Shown here in pieces: positions 1 through 6,927 of a DNA stretch of 13,554 bases (the stretch's first letter is position 1; the number at the start of each line of letters is the position of its first letter). A program made the position numbers and the translations under genes. Source of the DNA: JAJPIG01 sp035504735 (GTDB lineage Bacteria > Desulfobacterota > Binatia > Binatales > Binataceae). The notes beneath the pieces were generated by a model. That model did no database searches. It was not told the DNA's origin and saw only the letters and a list, made by a program, of their open reading frames with translations. The DNA lies in NCBI GenBank assembly GCA_035504735.1, contig DATJRJ010000099.1, positions 1-13,554 of the forward strand. Reading direction: 5' to 3'.

Positions 1-1
1 G

Positions 2-109
2 ATCCTGGTTGGGCTGGCGACCAATCGAATCGACTCGCCACGCAGTCAGCAAGCCGCGGCCGCCGCGCTCGAAAAGCTGCGCGACCTGGCCGACGCGCTC
101 AACCTGTAG
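2..109 (+). CDS. C-terminal tail of an unidentified protein (5' end outside window)
   Basis: The second forward frame is open from the window edge to a TAG at 107-109 and gives 35 residues. They end in an alanine-rich amphipathic helix (residues about 16-35, with AAAAALEKLRDLADALNL at the C-terminus). This frame has the G/C-rich third positions expected of a gene here, and it stops 56 bases before a gene with a good ribosome binding site, as expected of an upstream cotranscribed neighbour. The fragment is too short to assign to a family, and I do not recognise it. Confidence 0.5.
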   Translation: MLVGLATNRIDSPRSQQAAAAALEKLRDLADALNL

Positions 110-165
110 TAGCAGAGAACAGAATAGCAGGCGCAACCCGAGGTCGCAGGCCAAGGAGTATTGAG

Positions 166-1104
166 ATGGATGAAATTCGCGCCGCAGTCGTCGATCCCGC
201 CGCCATTGGACGCCTGGTCCTCAAGAGCGTCGCGTCGCCGGTGGCCGGGCGATCTGAAGCGCTGATGCGGGTCCGCGCGATCTCGCTCAACCTGGGCGAA
301 ATTCGTCGCGCACGCGCGGCCGATCCCGGATGGCGTCCCGGATGGGATATCGCCGGGGTAGTGGAGGCGCCGGCGGCCGACGGATCGGGGCCGAAGAAGG
401 GCGAGCGGGTAGTGGGTTTTGTGCCGGTTGCGGCGTGGGCGGAAGTGGTGGCGGTCCCGACCGGATCCCTCGCGATGCTGCCGGAGAACGTAAGTTTCGA
501 GGAGGCCGCGACCTTGCCGGTCGCTGGCATGACCTCGCTTTACGCGTTGAGCAAAAATGGTTCGCTGTTGGGGCGTCCGGTGCTGATAACCGGCGCTTCC
601 GGCGGGGTCGGACAGTTTGCCGTGCAGCTAGCCCATCTCGCGGGCGCGCGCGTGGTCGCATCGGTGAGCCGCGCCGAGCGCGCGAAGTATGCCCGCGAAT
701 CGGGAGCCGACGAGGTGATCGTCGGCAACGATCTGTCCGCCGCCGCGCGCTTCGGCCCGTATCATCTGATTCTCGAGTCGGTCGGCGGCAAATCGTTGAC
801 CGCGGCGCTCGCGATGCTGCGGCCGGGTGGGATGTGCGTGCTGTTTGGGACCTCGGAGAACCCCGAGGTGACGTTCGATGCGCGCCAGTTCTACTCGGGC
901 GGCGGCATCCTCTACGGCTTCATTCTATTTGACGAGGTCAAACGGGAGCCGCCGGCGCAGGGATTGTCGCGGCTGGTCGATTTGATGGCCGCGGGCAAAC
1001 TCCGCTCGCCGATCGAGGTGCGGGCTTCGTGGACCGAGGTCGGCAAGATCGCCGAGCAGCTGTGGAATCGCGAAATCGCCGGCAAAGCGGTGCTCACGAT
1101 CTAG
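166..1104 (+). CDS. Zinc-independent MDR-family NADPH:quinone oxidoreductase-like protein
   Basis: The 312-residue product belongs to the medium-chain dehydrogenase/reductase superfamily, quinone oxidoreductase branch, which carries out NAD(P)H-dependent reduction of quinones or activated alkenes in the cytoplasm. The N-terminal GroES-like domain (about residues 1-120) carries the family signature GWDIAGVV at 59-66. The Rossmann domain follows with the nucleotide-binding loop GASGGVG at 143-149, and the C-terminus has the usual EIAGKAVLTI ending. The cysteine and histidine ligands of zinc alcohol dehydrogenases are missing, so this is the zinc-free type. Length is normal for the family (about 310-330). 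The ATG at 166 is chosen because AAGGAG at 153-158 lies 7 bases upstream. A 207-base gap separates it from the next gene, so joint transcription is uncertain. The substrate cannot be read from sequence. Confidence 0.9.
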   Translation: MDEIRAAVVDPAAIGRLVLKSVASPVAGRSEALMRVRAISLNLGEIRRARAADPGWRPGWDIAGVVEAPAADGSGPKKGERVVGFVPVAAWAEVVAVPTGSLAMLPENVSFEEAATLPVAGMTSLYALSKNGSLLGRPVLITGASGGVGQFAVQLAHLAGARVVASVSRAERAKYARESGADEVIVGNDLSAAARFGPYHLILESVGGKSLTAALAMLRPGGMCVLFGTSENPEVTFDARQFYSGGGILYGFILFDEVKREPPAQGLSRLVDLMAAGKLRSPIEVRASWTEVGKIAEQLWNREIAGKAVLTI

Positions 1105-1311
1105 GCGCAAAGGCTGCGATCAACGGCTCGATTAACAGTTCGAGAGGCAAGTTTCGCATCGTGAAGCGTTTGTGGTATTGGTCGGCAAGTTACTGAATCA
1201 AGTTGCGTGAATACCGATTTTTCCCGCGAGCCTGAACAATTCTGAGCCGCGGCCGGCGCCGTGAAGATTGGGTTCTGCGCCAAGCTGTGCAAGCAGCAAG
1301 GAGGTTCTGAC

Positions 1312-3129
1312 GTGGCGGTAAGAAAACGTGCTCAGGAAACGCACGGGGCCCCGGCCAAACAGGCGGCCCGGGAGACGGTCAAGGTCTCAAATACAGCGCA
1401 AGCCTACCTGGCACTGCTCGGCGCGCGCGGGATCGATTATTTCTTCGCCAATGGCGGGACGGATTTCGCCTCGATTATCGACGGCTTCGCGCGCCTGATG
1501 GACGACGGGCAACGCGTCCCGAAACCGCTCACCGTGCCGCACGAGATGGTCGCCGCGAGTATGGCCCATGGCTATTACCTGGCGACTGGACGGCCGCAAG
1601 TCGTGATGGTGCACGTCACAGTCGGCACCGCCAATCTGCTCAACGCGATAATCAACTCCGGGCGCGCCAAGGTTCCGATTATCTTTTCGGCCGGCCGCAC
1701 GCCGATTACCGAAAAGGGCAGCCCGGCTTCGCGCAATATCTATATCCATTGGGCTCAAGAGTCGTTCGACCAGGGCGGTATTGCCCGGGAGTGGACCAAA
1801 TGGGATTACGAGCTGCGCAATTTCGACCAGCTCGAAACGGTGGTCGATCGGGCACTCTCGATCTCGATGGCGGAGCCGCGCGGGCCGGTTTATCTGACCC
1901 TGCCGCGCGAAGTGCTGGCCGAGGAGTGCAAGTCCTATAGCTTCTCGTCGACGCCCCGCGTGCGACCACCGGAGCTGGCTCACACGATGCCCGAAGGGAT
2001 CGAGGAAGCCGCGGCCGCGCTCGCCGGCGCGCGCAATCCGCTGATTATCACGGGCCAAAGCGGGATGTGGCACGGTGCAGTGGCTCAGCTTGGCCGGCTC
2101 GCCGAGTCGATGGGAATTCCGGTGGTGGAAACTTCGGGCCGCTACTTCGTCAACCTTGCGACCAATCACCCGATGCATCTCGGCTTCAATCCGCACGAGT
2201 TCGTACCCGATGCGGACGTGATTCTGACGATCGAAGCCGACGCGCCGTGGTATCCGTCGATGGTCGAGCCCAAACCTGAGGCCACCATTATCCAGATGGG
2301 CACCGATCCGCTCTACGCCAATTATCCGATCTGGGGTTTCCCGGTTGATATCGCTATTACGGTGAATCCTGAGGCCGGCCTGGCCGCGCTCAACCGCGCG
2401 CTGACGCCTTACGTCTCGATGAAACGCAAGGAGATTGCGGAGCGTGTGCAGCGTTGGACCAAGGCGCATGACAAGCAACGCGCCGCGTGGCGGGCGGTGG
2501 CGACCGCGACCCGCAACGACAAGCCGCTCGATCCGGCGTGGGTTTCGCGCTGCATCAACGAGGTCAAGGACGCCGACACGATCTGCGTCAACGAATACGA
2601 TCTCTCGCCGCTGCAGGCCGAATTCACCGAGCCGGGAACCTATTTCCATTGCCCGCCGTCGGGCGGCCTGGGATGGGGCCTCGGCGCGGCGCTGGGCGTG
2701 AAGCTCGGCTCCGGGGATCGCACCGTGATCTGCACGGTCGGTGACGGCGCGTATATTTTCGGCTCGCCGAGCGCGGCCCATTTCGCTTCGCGCGCACACA
2801 ACATTCCGGTGCTGTTCGTAGTCTTCAACAATCAATGCTGGCGGTCGGTGATGGAATCTTGTCTGTATGTTCATCCCGACGGTTATGCGCGCAAGCTGGG
2901 TAACTTCCCGCTCAGCGATCTCCAGCCCTCGCCCGACTTCGACAAGATCGTGACCGCATTCGGCGGCTATGGGGAAAGAGTCGAGGAGCCATCGGAAGTG
3001 ATCCCGGCTCTCAAGCGCGCGCTCAAGGTGGTGCGTACCGAGAAACGCCAGGCCTTGCTCAACGTCATCTGCAAGCATCCCGAGCAGGCGCCGCCGGCCC
3101 GAGGCAAAGGCGCGGACTGGAGACCATAG
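1312..3129 (+). CDS. Thiamine-diphosphate-requiring enzyme, acetolactate synthase superfamily
   Basis: This 605-residue protein has the three-domain build of the acetolactate synthase/pyruvate decarboxylase family. The PYR domain (about 25-205) has the activating glutamate E78 in a PHE motif. The central domain spans about 225-365. The PP domain (about 405-590) has the ThDP/Mg motif starting GDG at 477-479 and ending NN at 506-507. ThDP enzymes of this type cleave or form carbon bonds next to a carbonyl, for example in 2-oxo acids. The substrate is not evident, and no acetolactate synthase small subunit lies nearby, so a role in branched-chain amino-acid synthesis is not supported. The frame is open back to a GTG at 1261, but GTG 1312 is preferred: a perfect AAGGAGG (1298-1304) lies 7 bases before it, and the 17 extra residues look non-conserved. 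Sulfoacetaldehyde acetyltransferase- or benzoylformate decarboxylase-like activities are alternatives. Confidence 0.9.
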   Translation: MAVRKRAQETHGAPAKQAARETVKVSNTAQAYLALLGARGIDYFFANGGTDFASIIDGFARLMDDGQRVPKPLTVPHEMVAASMAHGYYLATGRPQVVMVHVTVGTANLLNAIINSGRAKVPIIFSAGRTPITEKGSPASRNIYIHWAQESFDQGGIAREWTKWDYELRNFDQLETVVDRALSISMAEPRGPVYLTLPREVLAEECKSYSFSSTPRVRPPELAHTMPEGIEEAAAALAGARNPLIITGQSGMWHGAVAQLGRLAESMGIPVVETSGRYFVNLATNHPMHLGFNPHEFVPDADVILTIEADAPWYPSMVEPKPEATIIQMGTDPLYANYPIWGFPVDIAITVNPEAGLAALNRALTPYVSMKRKEIAERVQRWTKAHDKQRAAWRAVATATRNDKPLDPAWVSRCINEVKDADTICVNEYDLSPLQAEFTEPGTYFHCPPSGGLGWGLGAALGVKLGSGDRTVICTVGDGAYIFGSPSAAHFASRAHNIPVLFVVFNNQCWRSVMESCLYVHPDGYARKLGNFPLSDLQPSPDFDKIVTAFGGYGERVEEPSEVIPALKRALKVVRTEKRQALLNVICKHPEQAPPARGKGADWRP

Positions 3130-3354
3130 CGGATAGGCGGCCATGCGTTGATGAGCGCGCGCCCGATGATCGGAGCTGCGCGGCGTATCGCGGAGGCTCT
3201 GGGAGCGGATGAGCGCGTATCGCCGGGTAAAGCCGAAAACCGCTTCCCGATTCCAGCGCTACGTGGCACTTCAAGTCGCGCGGACCGCCATGCTACCTTG
3301 AGCGGCCTCGGGTGGTTCGAGAGGCCCGCTCGACGAACGCGTTCTCCAAAAAGG

Positions 3355-3430
3355 GGCGGCGTACCCAAGTGGTTAAGGGAGAGGTCTGCAAAACCTCCAT
3401 TCAGCGGTTCGAATCCGCTCGCCGCCTCCA
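3355..3430 (+). tRNA. tRNA-Cys (anticodon GCA), CCA encoded
   Basis: A full cloverleaf can be drawn. The acceptor stem GGCGGCG (3355-3361) pairs with CGCCGCC (3420-3426). The D-stem is CCC/GGG, and the anticodon stem GAGGT (3381-3385) pairs with ACCTC (3393-3397). The loop CTGCAAA puts GCA at 3388-3390. The variable loop has 5 bases, and the T-arm AGCGG/CCGCT encloses TTCGAAT. The discriminator base is T (3427), as is usual for cysteine tRNA, and CCA is genomically encoded at 3428-3430. It stands alone between two protein genes. The 225 bases upstream (3130-3354) contain no supportable gene, and no clear promoter was found there. Confidence 0.97.
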
Positions 3431-3509
3431 ACTCTTCGCCCGAATGACCGAAAGTCTGCAGCCGTTAACCGCGATAGTCTCGACGCCTGATCGGCAAGGC
3501 TGAGCGCAA

Positions 3510-4739
3510 TTGAAACCGGCGGGGGATCCGCAAGCCGATCGACTTACGGTCGAGGCCGCCCTCGCTGCGTTCGATTCGCCGCGTGCGTGGGTGATGGTGC
3601 TCGCGGCGTTCATCGAGATGTTCGCGGTCTATTCGGTGGCCTACAGCTTCGGCGCCTTCTTTAAACCGATGGTGGTGGAGTTCGGCGCGAGCCTTAGCGG
3701 CACTTCGTTGGTCTTCTCGGTAACGGTCCTTCTATGGTCGATTCTCGGCCCTTTCACCGGCCATCTTACCGACCGCTTCGGACCGCGCATGGTGCTGAGT
3801 GGTGGCGCAATCGTGATGGGCGCCGGCCTGATTGCGACGGCGCGGATTCATCACCTCTGGATCGGATATTTCACGTATGGAATCGCGGTCGGCGTAGGAA
3901 TCGCATGCGCGTATGTGCCGATGGTCGCGGTGGTGGCGGGATGGTTCATGCGGCGGCGCACCACGGCGCTGGGAGCCGCGGTGTCGGGTGTCGGATGCGG
4001 CACGGTCTTCGGACCGCCGGTCGCAGCCGCGTTGATTCGATCGATCGGATGGCGCGCGACCTACGAGGTTTTTGGCGTGGCCGCGGCCTTAATTATGCTC
4101 GCGTGTGGCTTGATGGTGGAGCGACCGCCGGTTCATCTGAGCGCTTCCGCGGCGATTCCGTTTCGCGAGACGATTCGGAGTCCGGCGTTCGGGTTTCTCT
4201 ATCTTTCGGTCGCGCTGCTTTCGATGGCGTTGTTCATTCCGTTCGTCTATCTGCCCGCGTTTGCGCACGACCACGGTGCGAGTGAAGTCGCGGCCGCCGC
4301 ATTGGTGAGCGTGATCGGCGGAGCGAGCGTGATCGGCCGGCTCGGCCTGGGCGCGCTTGGTGATCGTACCGGCGTCGTATGGCTTTACCAGTTGAGTTTT
4401 CTCGCGCTCGGCCTCAGCTATGGTATCTGGCTCTGCAGCGGATCCTATACCAGCCTGGTGCTGTTCGCGCTGGTGATGGGCATCGGATACGGCGGCTACG
4501 TCGCGCTGGCGCCGGCCGTGCTCGCCCATCTGTTCGGCACGCGCAAGCTAGGCACCTTGATGGGGGTCCTCTGGACGAGCAGCGGATTCGGCGCTTTAGC
4601 TGGGCCGCCGTTGGCGGGCGTGATTATCGACTATACGGGCACCTATCGATGGGCGATCGCGTTCGCCTTCACCGCCGCAATGGCGTCATTTTTGGCTTTG
4701 GCATCGCTTGGCCGTTTTAGAGGGCAGGAGGGCGCCTAG
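3510..4739 (+). CDS. MFS transporter, monocarboxylate/oxalate-formate antiporter-like
   Basis: The 409-residue product is a 12-helix major facilitator superfamily inner-membrane transporter. The loop between helices 2 and 3 carries textbook MFS motif A, GHLTDRFGPR (84-93), and the pseudo-repeat in the second half, GRLGLGALGDRTG, lies at 276-288. The first helix starts near residue 27 with an SVAYSFGAFF segment, and the amphipathic charged start to helix 5 (WFMRRR at 145-150) is also present. The overall pattern resembles monocarboxylate transporters and the oxalate:formate antiporter family, so a small organic acid is the likely but unproven substrate. The start is TTG at 3510. No ATG or GTG occurs in frame before helix 1, and only a weak AAGG (3496-3499) precedes it. 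The gene starts 79 bases after the tRNA and converges on the minus-strand genes. Confidence 0.9.
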   Translation: MKPAGDPQADRLTVEAALAAFDSPRAWVMVLAAFIEMFAVYSVAYSFGAFFKPMVVEFGASLSGTSLVFSVTVLLWSILGPFTGHLTDRFGPRMVLSGGAIVMGAGLIATARIHHLWIGYFTYGIAVGVGIACAYVPMVAVVAGWFMRRRTTALGAAVSGVGCGTVFGPPVAAALIRSIGWRATYEVFGVAAALIMLACGLMVERPPVHLSASAAIPFRETIRSPAFGFLYLSVALLSMALFIPFVYLPAFAHDHGASEVAAAALVSVIGGASVIGRLGLGALGDRTGVVWLYQLSFLALGLSYGIWLCSGSYTSLVLFALVMGIGYGGYVALAPAVLAHLFGTRKLGTLMGVLWTSSGFGALAGPPLAGVIIDYTGTYRWAIAFAFTAAMASFLALASLGRFRGQEGA

Positions 4740-4857
4740 CCTCTCACCATCCTGACTGGGTTAAACTTGATTGGTCTCTACAATACTCATACATAAGGGT
4801 TTGTGTGCCGGCCAAGGTTTTCCCCCTTTTGCCTTGACTGGCCAAGGGTGGGGTGGG

Positions 4858-4881
4858 GGCGGGATTTTTCTCGCTCCCGCC
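4858..4881. other. Hairpin in the convergent spacer (possible transcription end)
   Basis: GGCGGGA at 4858-4864 pairs perfectly with TCCCGCC at 4875-4881 around a 10-base loop. It lies between the converging MFS and deaminase genes, where transcription of one or both should end. Neither strand has a T-run directly after the stem, so it does not fit a classic intrinsic terminator. It is listed as a structure only. Confidence 0.3.
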
Positions 4882-4908
4882 TTGCCGATTGGCTCCCCAA
4901 GCAGTCAG

Positions 4909-4944
4909 GCGTCGTGACCGGGAGAGTGCCCGTTAGAACGACGC
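4909..4944. other. Hairpin downstream of the deaminase gene (possible transcription end)
   Basis: GCGTCGT (4909-4915) pairs with ACGACGC (4938-4944), and an inner CGGG/CCCG pair extends the structure. It begins 18 bases after the stop codon of the minus-strand deaminase gene, a natural place for the operon to end. No T-tract follows on the minus strand, so if it terminates, it would not be by the standard intrinsic route. Confidence 0.3.
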
Positions 4945-4961
4945 GTTGCGCCGTTGCTCAT

Positions 4962-5396
4962 TTACAGATCGCCTTTGTCTTCCTTCCAGAGGTCCGGATT
5001 GTTTGCCGCGAAGTCGGCGAGCATTTGCTGGCATTCGGTAAGCTTTAAGGCTACCACCTCGATGCCATGCGCTTTCAGAAAATCGAGCGTGTCGGCGTAG
5101 GTCTCGATGTCGCCGATCACGACTTTTCGGATCCCGAACTGAATCGCCGCGCCTGCGCACATGAAACACGGAGTCAGCGTCGAGTAGAGTGTTGCTCCGC
5201 GGTAGCCGCCGATTCGTCCGGCATTACGCAAGCAATCGATTTCGGCGTGCGCCACCGGATCGCGATCCTGAACCCGCCGATTACGGCCACGGCCGACGAT
5301 CAGTTGGTCTTTGACCAGCACCGAACCGATCGGGATTCCGCCTTCCGATAGCCCGATCTGTGCCTGCTCAATAGCGGCGCTCATGAATTCATCCAT
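4962..5396 (-). CDS. Cytosine deaminase of the yeast FCY1 type (CDA-fold deaminase)
   Basis: The 144-residue protein is a zinc-dependent deaminase of the cytidine deaminase fold. Zinc and catalytic residues are visible as HAE (H50, E52) and PCFMC (C77, C80). Several features point to the FCY1 cytosine deaminase branch and away from TadA: N39 sits 11 residues before the histidine as in yeast cytosine deaminase, the HAEIDCLRNAGR stretch parallels the yeast sequence, and the protein ends with W137 and D140 in a WKED motif matching the yeast C-terminal WFED substrate-closing residues. The likely reaction is hydrolysis of cytosine, or a related base such as isocytosine, to uracil. It is the last gene of the minus-strand block, 18 bases after the secreted-protein gene. 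The ATG at 5396 is the first start; M5 (5384) is an alternative, and neither has a strong ribosome binding site. Confidence 0.85.
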   Translation of the reverse strand: MDEFMSAAIEQAQIGLSEGGIPIGSVLVKDQLIVGRGRNRRVQDRDPVAHAEIDCLRNAGRIGGYRGATLYSTLTPCFMCAGAAIQFGIRKVVIGDIETYADTLDFLKAHGIEVVALKLTECQQMLADFAANNPDLWKEDKGDL

Positions 5397-5414
5397 AGGA
5401 CGCTTCTGTCGTAC

Positions 5415-5897
5415 TCAGTGGCCGGTCGAGGGATTGGACGAAGCGCCGGCGCCCGACGGAACCGGCGACACGATCAGCTTGACGGCGCAGCCGGCCGATT
5501 CCTCGTCGTAACAGATACTGGCGACCTGGTTCGGCTTGTAGATCGGGCTTTTTTGCGCGTAACCTGGGCAAATCCATTCACCGCCCTGGAGATATTGCGC
5601 GACCGCGAAGTAACGGCCGGCCGGGAGTTGTCCGCCACGGTTCGGGACAGTGCTGCTGAGGTCTTGCGACTCGACGATCGTGAAGCCGTCATGGCCGCCC
5701 ATCGCGTCGAATGTCATCAGCAGCAGCAGCCAGCGTCCGTCTTGGCGCGCGGCCTCAAATCGCATCGCGTGATCGGATGAGAAGACCGGCTTGTCGCGGC
5801 ACAGCCAGGGCCGCGCCTCCGCCGCGCCGGCCGGCACCGCCGCGCTCAAGCCGAACAGAAAGATTGCGATCCCAATTGCGAGGACTCGTGGCTTCAC
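5415..5897 (-). CDS. Secreted four-cysteine protein of unknown function
   Basis: I do not recognise the family of this 160-residue product. It begins with a clear Sec signal peptide: MKPR, a hydrophobic core at about 5-20, then AVPAGAA with likely signal peptidase I cleavage after residue 25 or 26. The mature part contains exactly four cysteines (C33, C110, C129, C137), consistent with two disulfides in the periplasm, and several aromatic beta-strand-like segments. The C-terminus (about 145-160) is low-complexity Ser/Pro/Gly. There are no membrane helices after the signal and no lipobox. The start is GTG at 5897, with AGGTGA (5907-5902, minus strand) just upstream. It sits 31 bases after the ATPase gene and 18 before the deaminase gene, so it is probably cotranscribed with both. 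The short upstream AT-rich stretch could hold an internal promoter. Confidence 0.75.
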   Translation of the reverse strand: MKPRVLAIGIAIFLFGLSAAVPAGAAEARPWLCRDKPVFSSDHAMRFEAARQDGRWLLLLMTFDAMGGHDGFTIVESQDLSSTVPNRGGQLPAGRYFAVAQYLQGGEWICPGYAQKSPIYKPNQVASICYDEESAGCAVKLIVSPVPSGAGASSNPSTGH

Positions 5898-5928
5898 ATC
5901 GTCACCTATAATTCAGTTGGATTTTTAC

Positions 5929-6885
5929 TCATGATAGCGCCTGACCCGCGGCTCGCGGCTCGACGCCGGATCTCAGCTGCGCGATTTCGGCGGCTATCAA
6001 CTTGACCAGTGGGCGGCCGTGAGCTTCCGGATGGTCCGCCAGTTCGATCAGCGGGCCGCAGCCGTCCTTAAGGGCTCGCACCGCTTCATCGTTGCGCCGC
6101 GACTCCATCAAAAGCCGGTTCGCGCGGCGGATAAACGGCGGGAGCTTGTTTCCGTTGCCCGCCGCGAGAAGCCGCGTGAGCCGCGCGATCTCAGCCCGGC
6201 CGAAAGGCAGCGGCACCCGGCGATTGAAGACGACCGCCGCCGGCTCCATGCCGATTCCACTCAGGGCCGCATGAAACTCGAGCGTCTCCGACATCGCAAG
6301 CGCTTCGCCGGTCGCCACCTGCAGCACGGCGCTGCGTTTTCGATCGCGGAGGAAAGCGGCTACGTTGCGCGCCTCGTGTCCCACGATACTGGCACCGAAA
6401 GTCTCTTCCGCGGTCAGCGGCATCCGCAACAAATCGAGCGCCTGTCCCGAGGCCGGGGCGTCGAAGATTACGAGGTCCCACGGCGGCTGGCCGGCCGGGC
6501 GCCGCTCGATCTCGTGGTAGAGCTTGCCGATCATTATCAGCTCGCGCAGCCCGGGCGCCGCCAGCACGAAATAATTGTAGAGCCGGCTTGAAATAATCGT
6601 GCGCAGCATCGCGGGACTCGGCAACGTGACGCGCAGGTACTCGGCCAGCGTCCGCGGTCCGTCGAGCGCGATCAGACTCATCCCGGGCTCGACCTCGATC
6701 GGCTCGTAGCTTGGTTCGCGTCCAAAGAGCGCGGCCATCGGCGCGCGGCTGTCGTATTCGACCACGCAAACTCGTGCGCCGGCGCGGGCCATCGCCAGCC
6801 CGAGCGCCGCACTCACGCTGGTGCGGCCGACTCCGCCCTTGCCGAGAATCAGCAGCAGGCGACGCTTGAGCAGTTCGTCGAGCAT
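5929..6885 (-). CDS. ArsA/Get3-like deviant-Walker P-loop ATPase
   Basis: The 318-residue cytoplasmic ATPase belongs to the SIMIBI class (ArsA, Get3, MinD, ParA). The deviant Walker A loop GKGGVGRT lies at residues 15-22. The signature lysine K16 is present, but the usual second lysine is arginine (R21). DLVIFDAPASGQ at 137-148 corresponds to the switch II region of ArsA (DTAPTGH), followed by ALDLLRMP. The YNYFVLAAPGLREL segment (103-116) is typical of ArsA-related proteins. No metal-binding cysteines are visible, so arsenite transport is unlikely; the client or partner is unknown. Many bacterial relatives occur as two tandem copies, but here there is one. The reading frame is open to GTG 6918 (9 bases after fabH), but ATG 6885 places the P-loop at the usual distance from the N-terminus. 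Neither start has a good ribosome binding site. Confidence 0.85.
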   Translation of the reverse strand: MLDELLKRRLLLILGKGGVGRTSVSAALGLAMARAGARVCVVEYDSRAPMAALFGREPSYEPIEVEPGMSLIALDGPRTLAEYLRVTLPSPAMLRTIISSRLYNYFVLAAPGLRELIMIGKLYHEIERRPAGQPPWDLVIFDAPASGQALDLLRMPLTAEETFGASIVGHEARNVAAFLRDRKRSAVLQVATGEALAMSETLEFHAALSGIGMEPAAVVFNRRVPLPFGRAEIARLTRLLAAGNGNKLPPFIRRANRLLMESRRNDEAVRALKDGCGPLIELADHPEAHGRPLVKLIAAEIAQLRSGVEPRAAGQALS

Positions 6886-6927
6886 GATGTGATAGCCGGG
6901 CTCGCGCCGCGGCCCCACCGCGCAGCG

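Noticed and set aside
1261..1311. 17-residue N-terminal extension of the thiamine-diphosphate enzyme from GTG 1261
   Set aside because: The best Shine-Dalgarno of the gene (1298-1304) lies within this extension and points to GTG 1312.
1387..3144. 585-codon open frame on the minus strand
   Set aside because: It lies exactly antisense to the thiamine-diphosphate enzyme, whose motifs are clear. Long antisense frames arise from the strong G/C third-position bias, and its Arg/His-rich product looks like no protein family.
3148..3447. 99-codon plus-strand open frame
   Set aside because: It runs straight through the tRNA-Cys gene, has no ribosome binding site and has a low-complexity product.
3355..3450. 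tRNA-Cys as an integration site for a genomic island
   Set aside because: There is no integrase gene, no repeated copy of the tRNA 3' end that I could see, and ordinary genes on both sides.
5710..5735. CAG-type triplet run as a repeat element
   Set aside because: It encodes a short Leu run within the secreted protein and is too short to be a repeat feature.
5929..6885. Arsenical pump ATPase (arsenic resistance)
   Set aside because: There are no arsB, arsR, arsC or arsD genes nearby, only a single ATPase domain and no metal-binding cysteines. Likeness to ArsA is at the fold and family level only.
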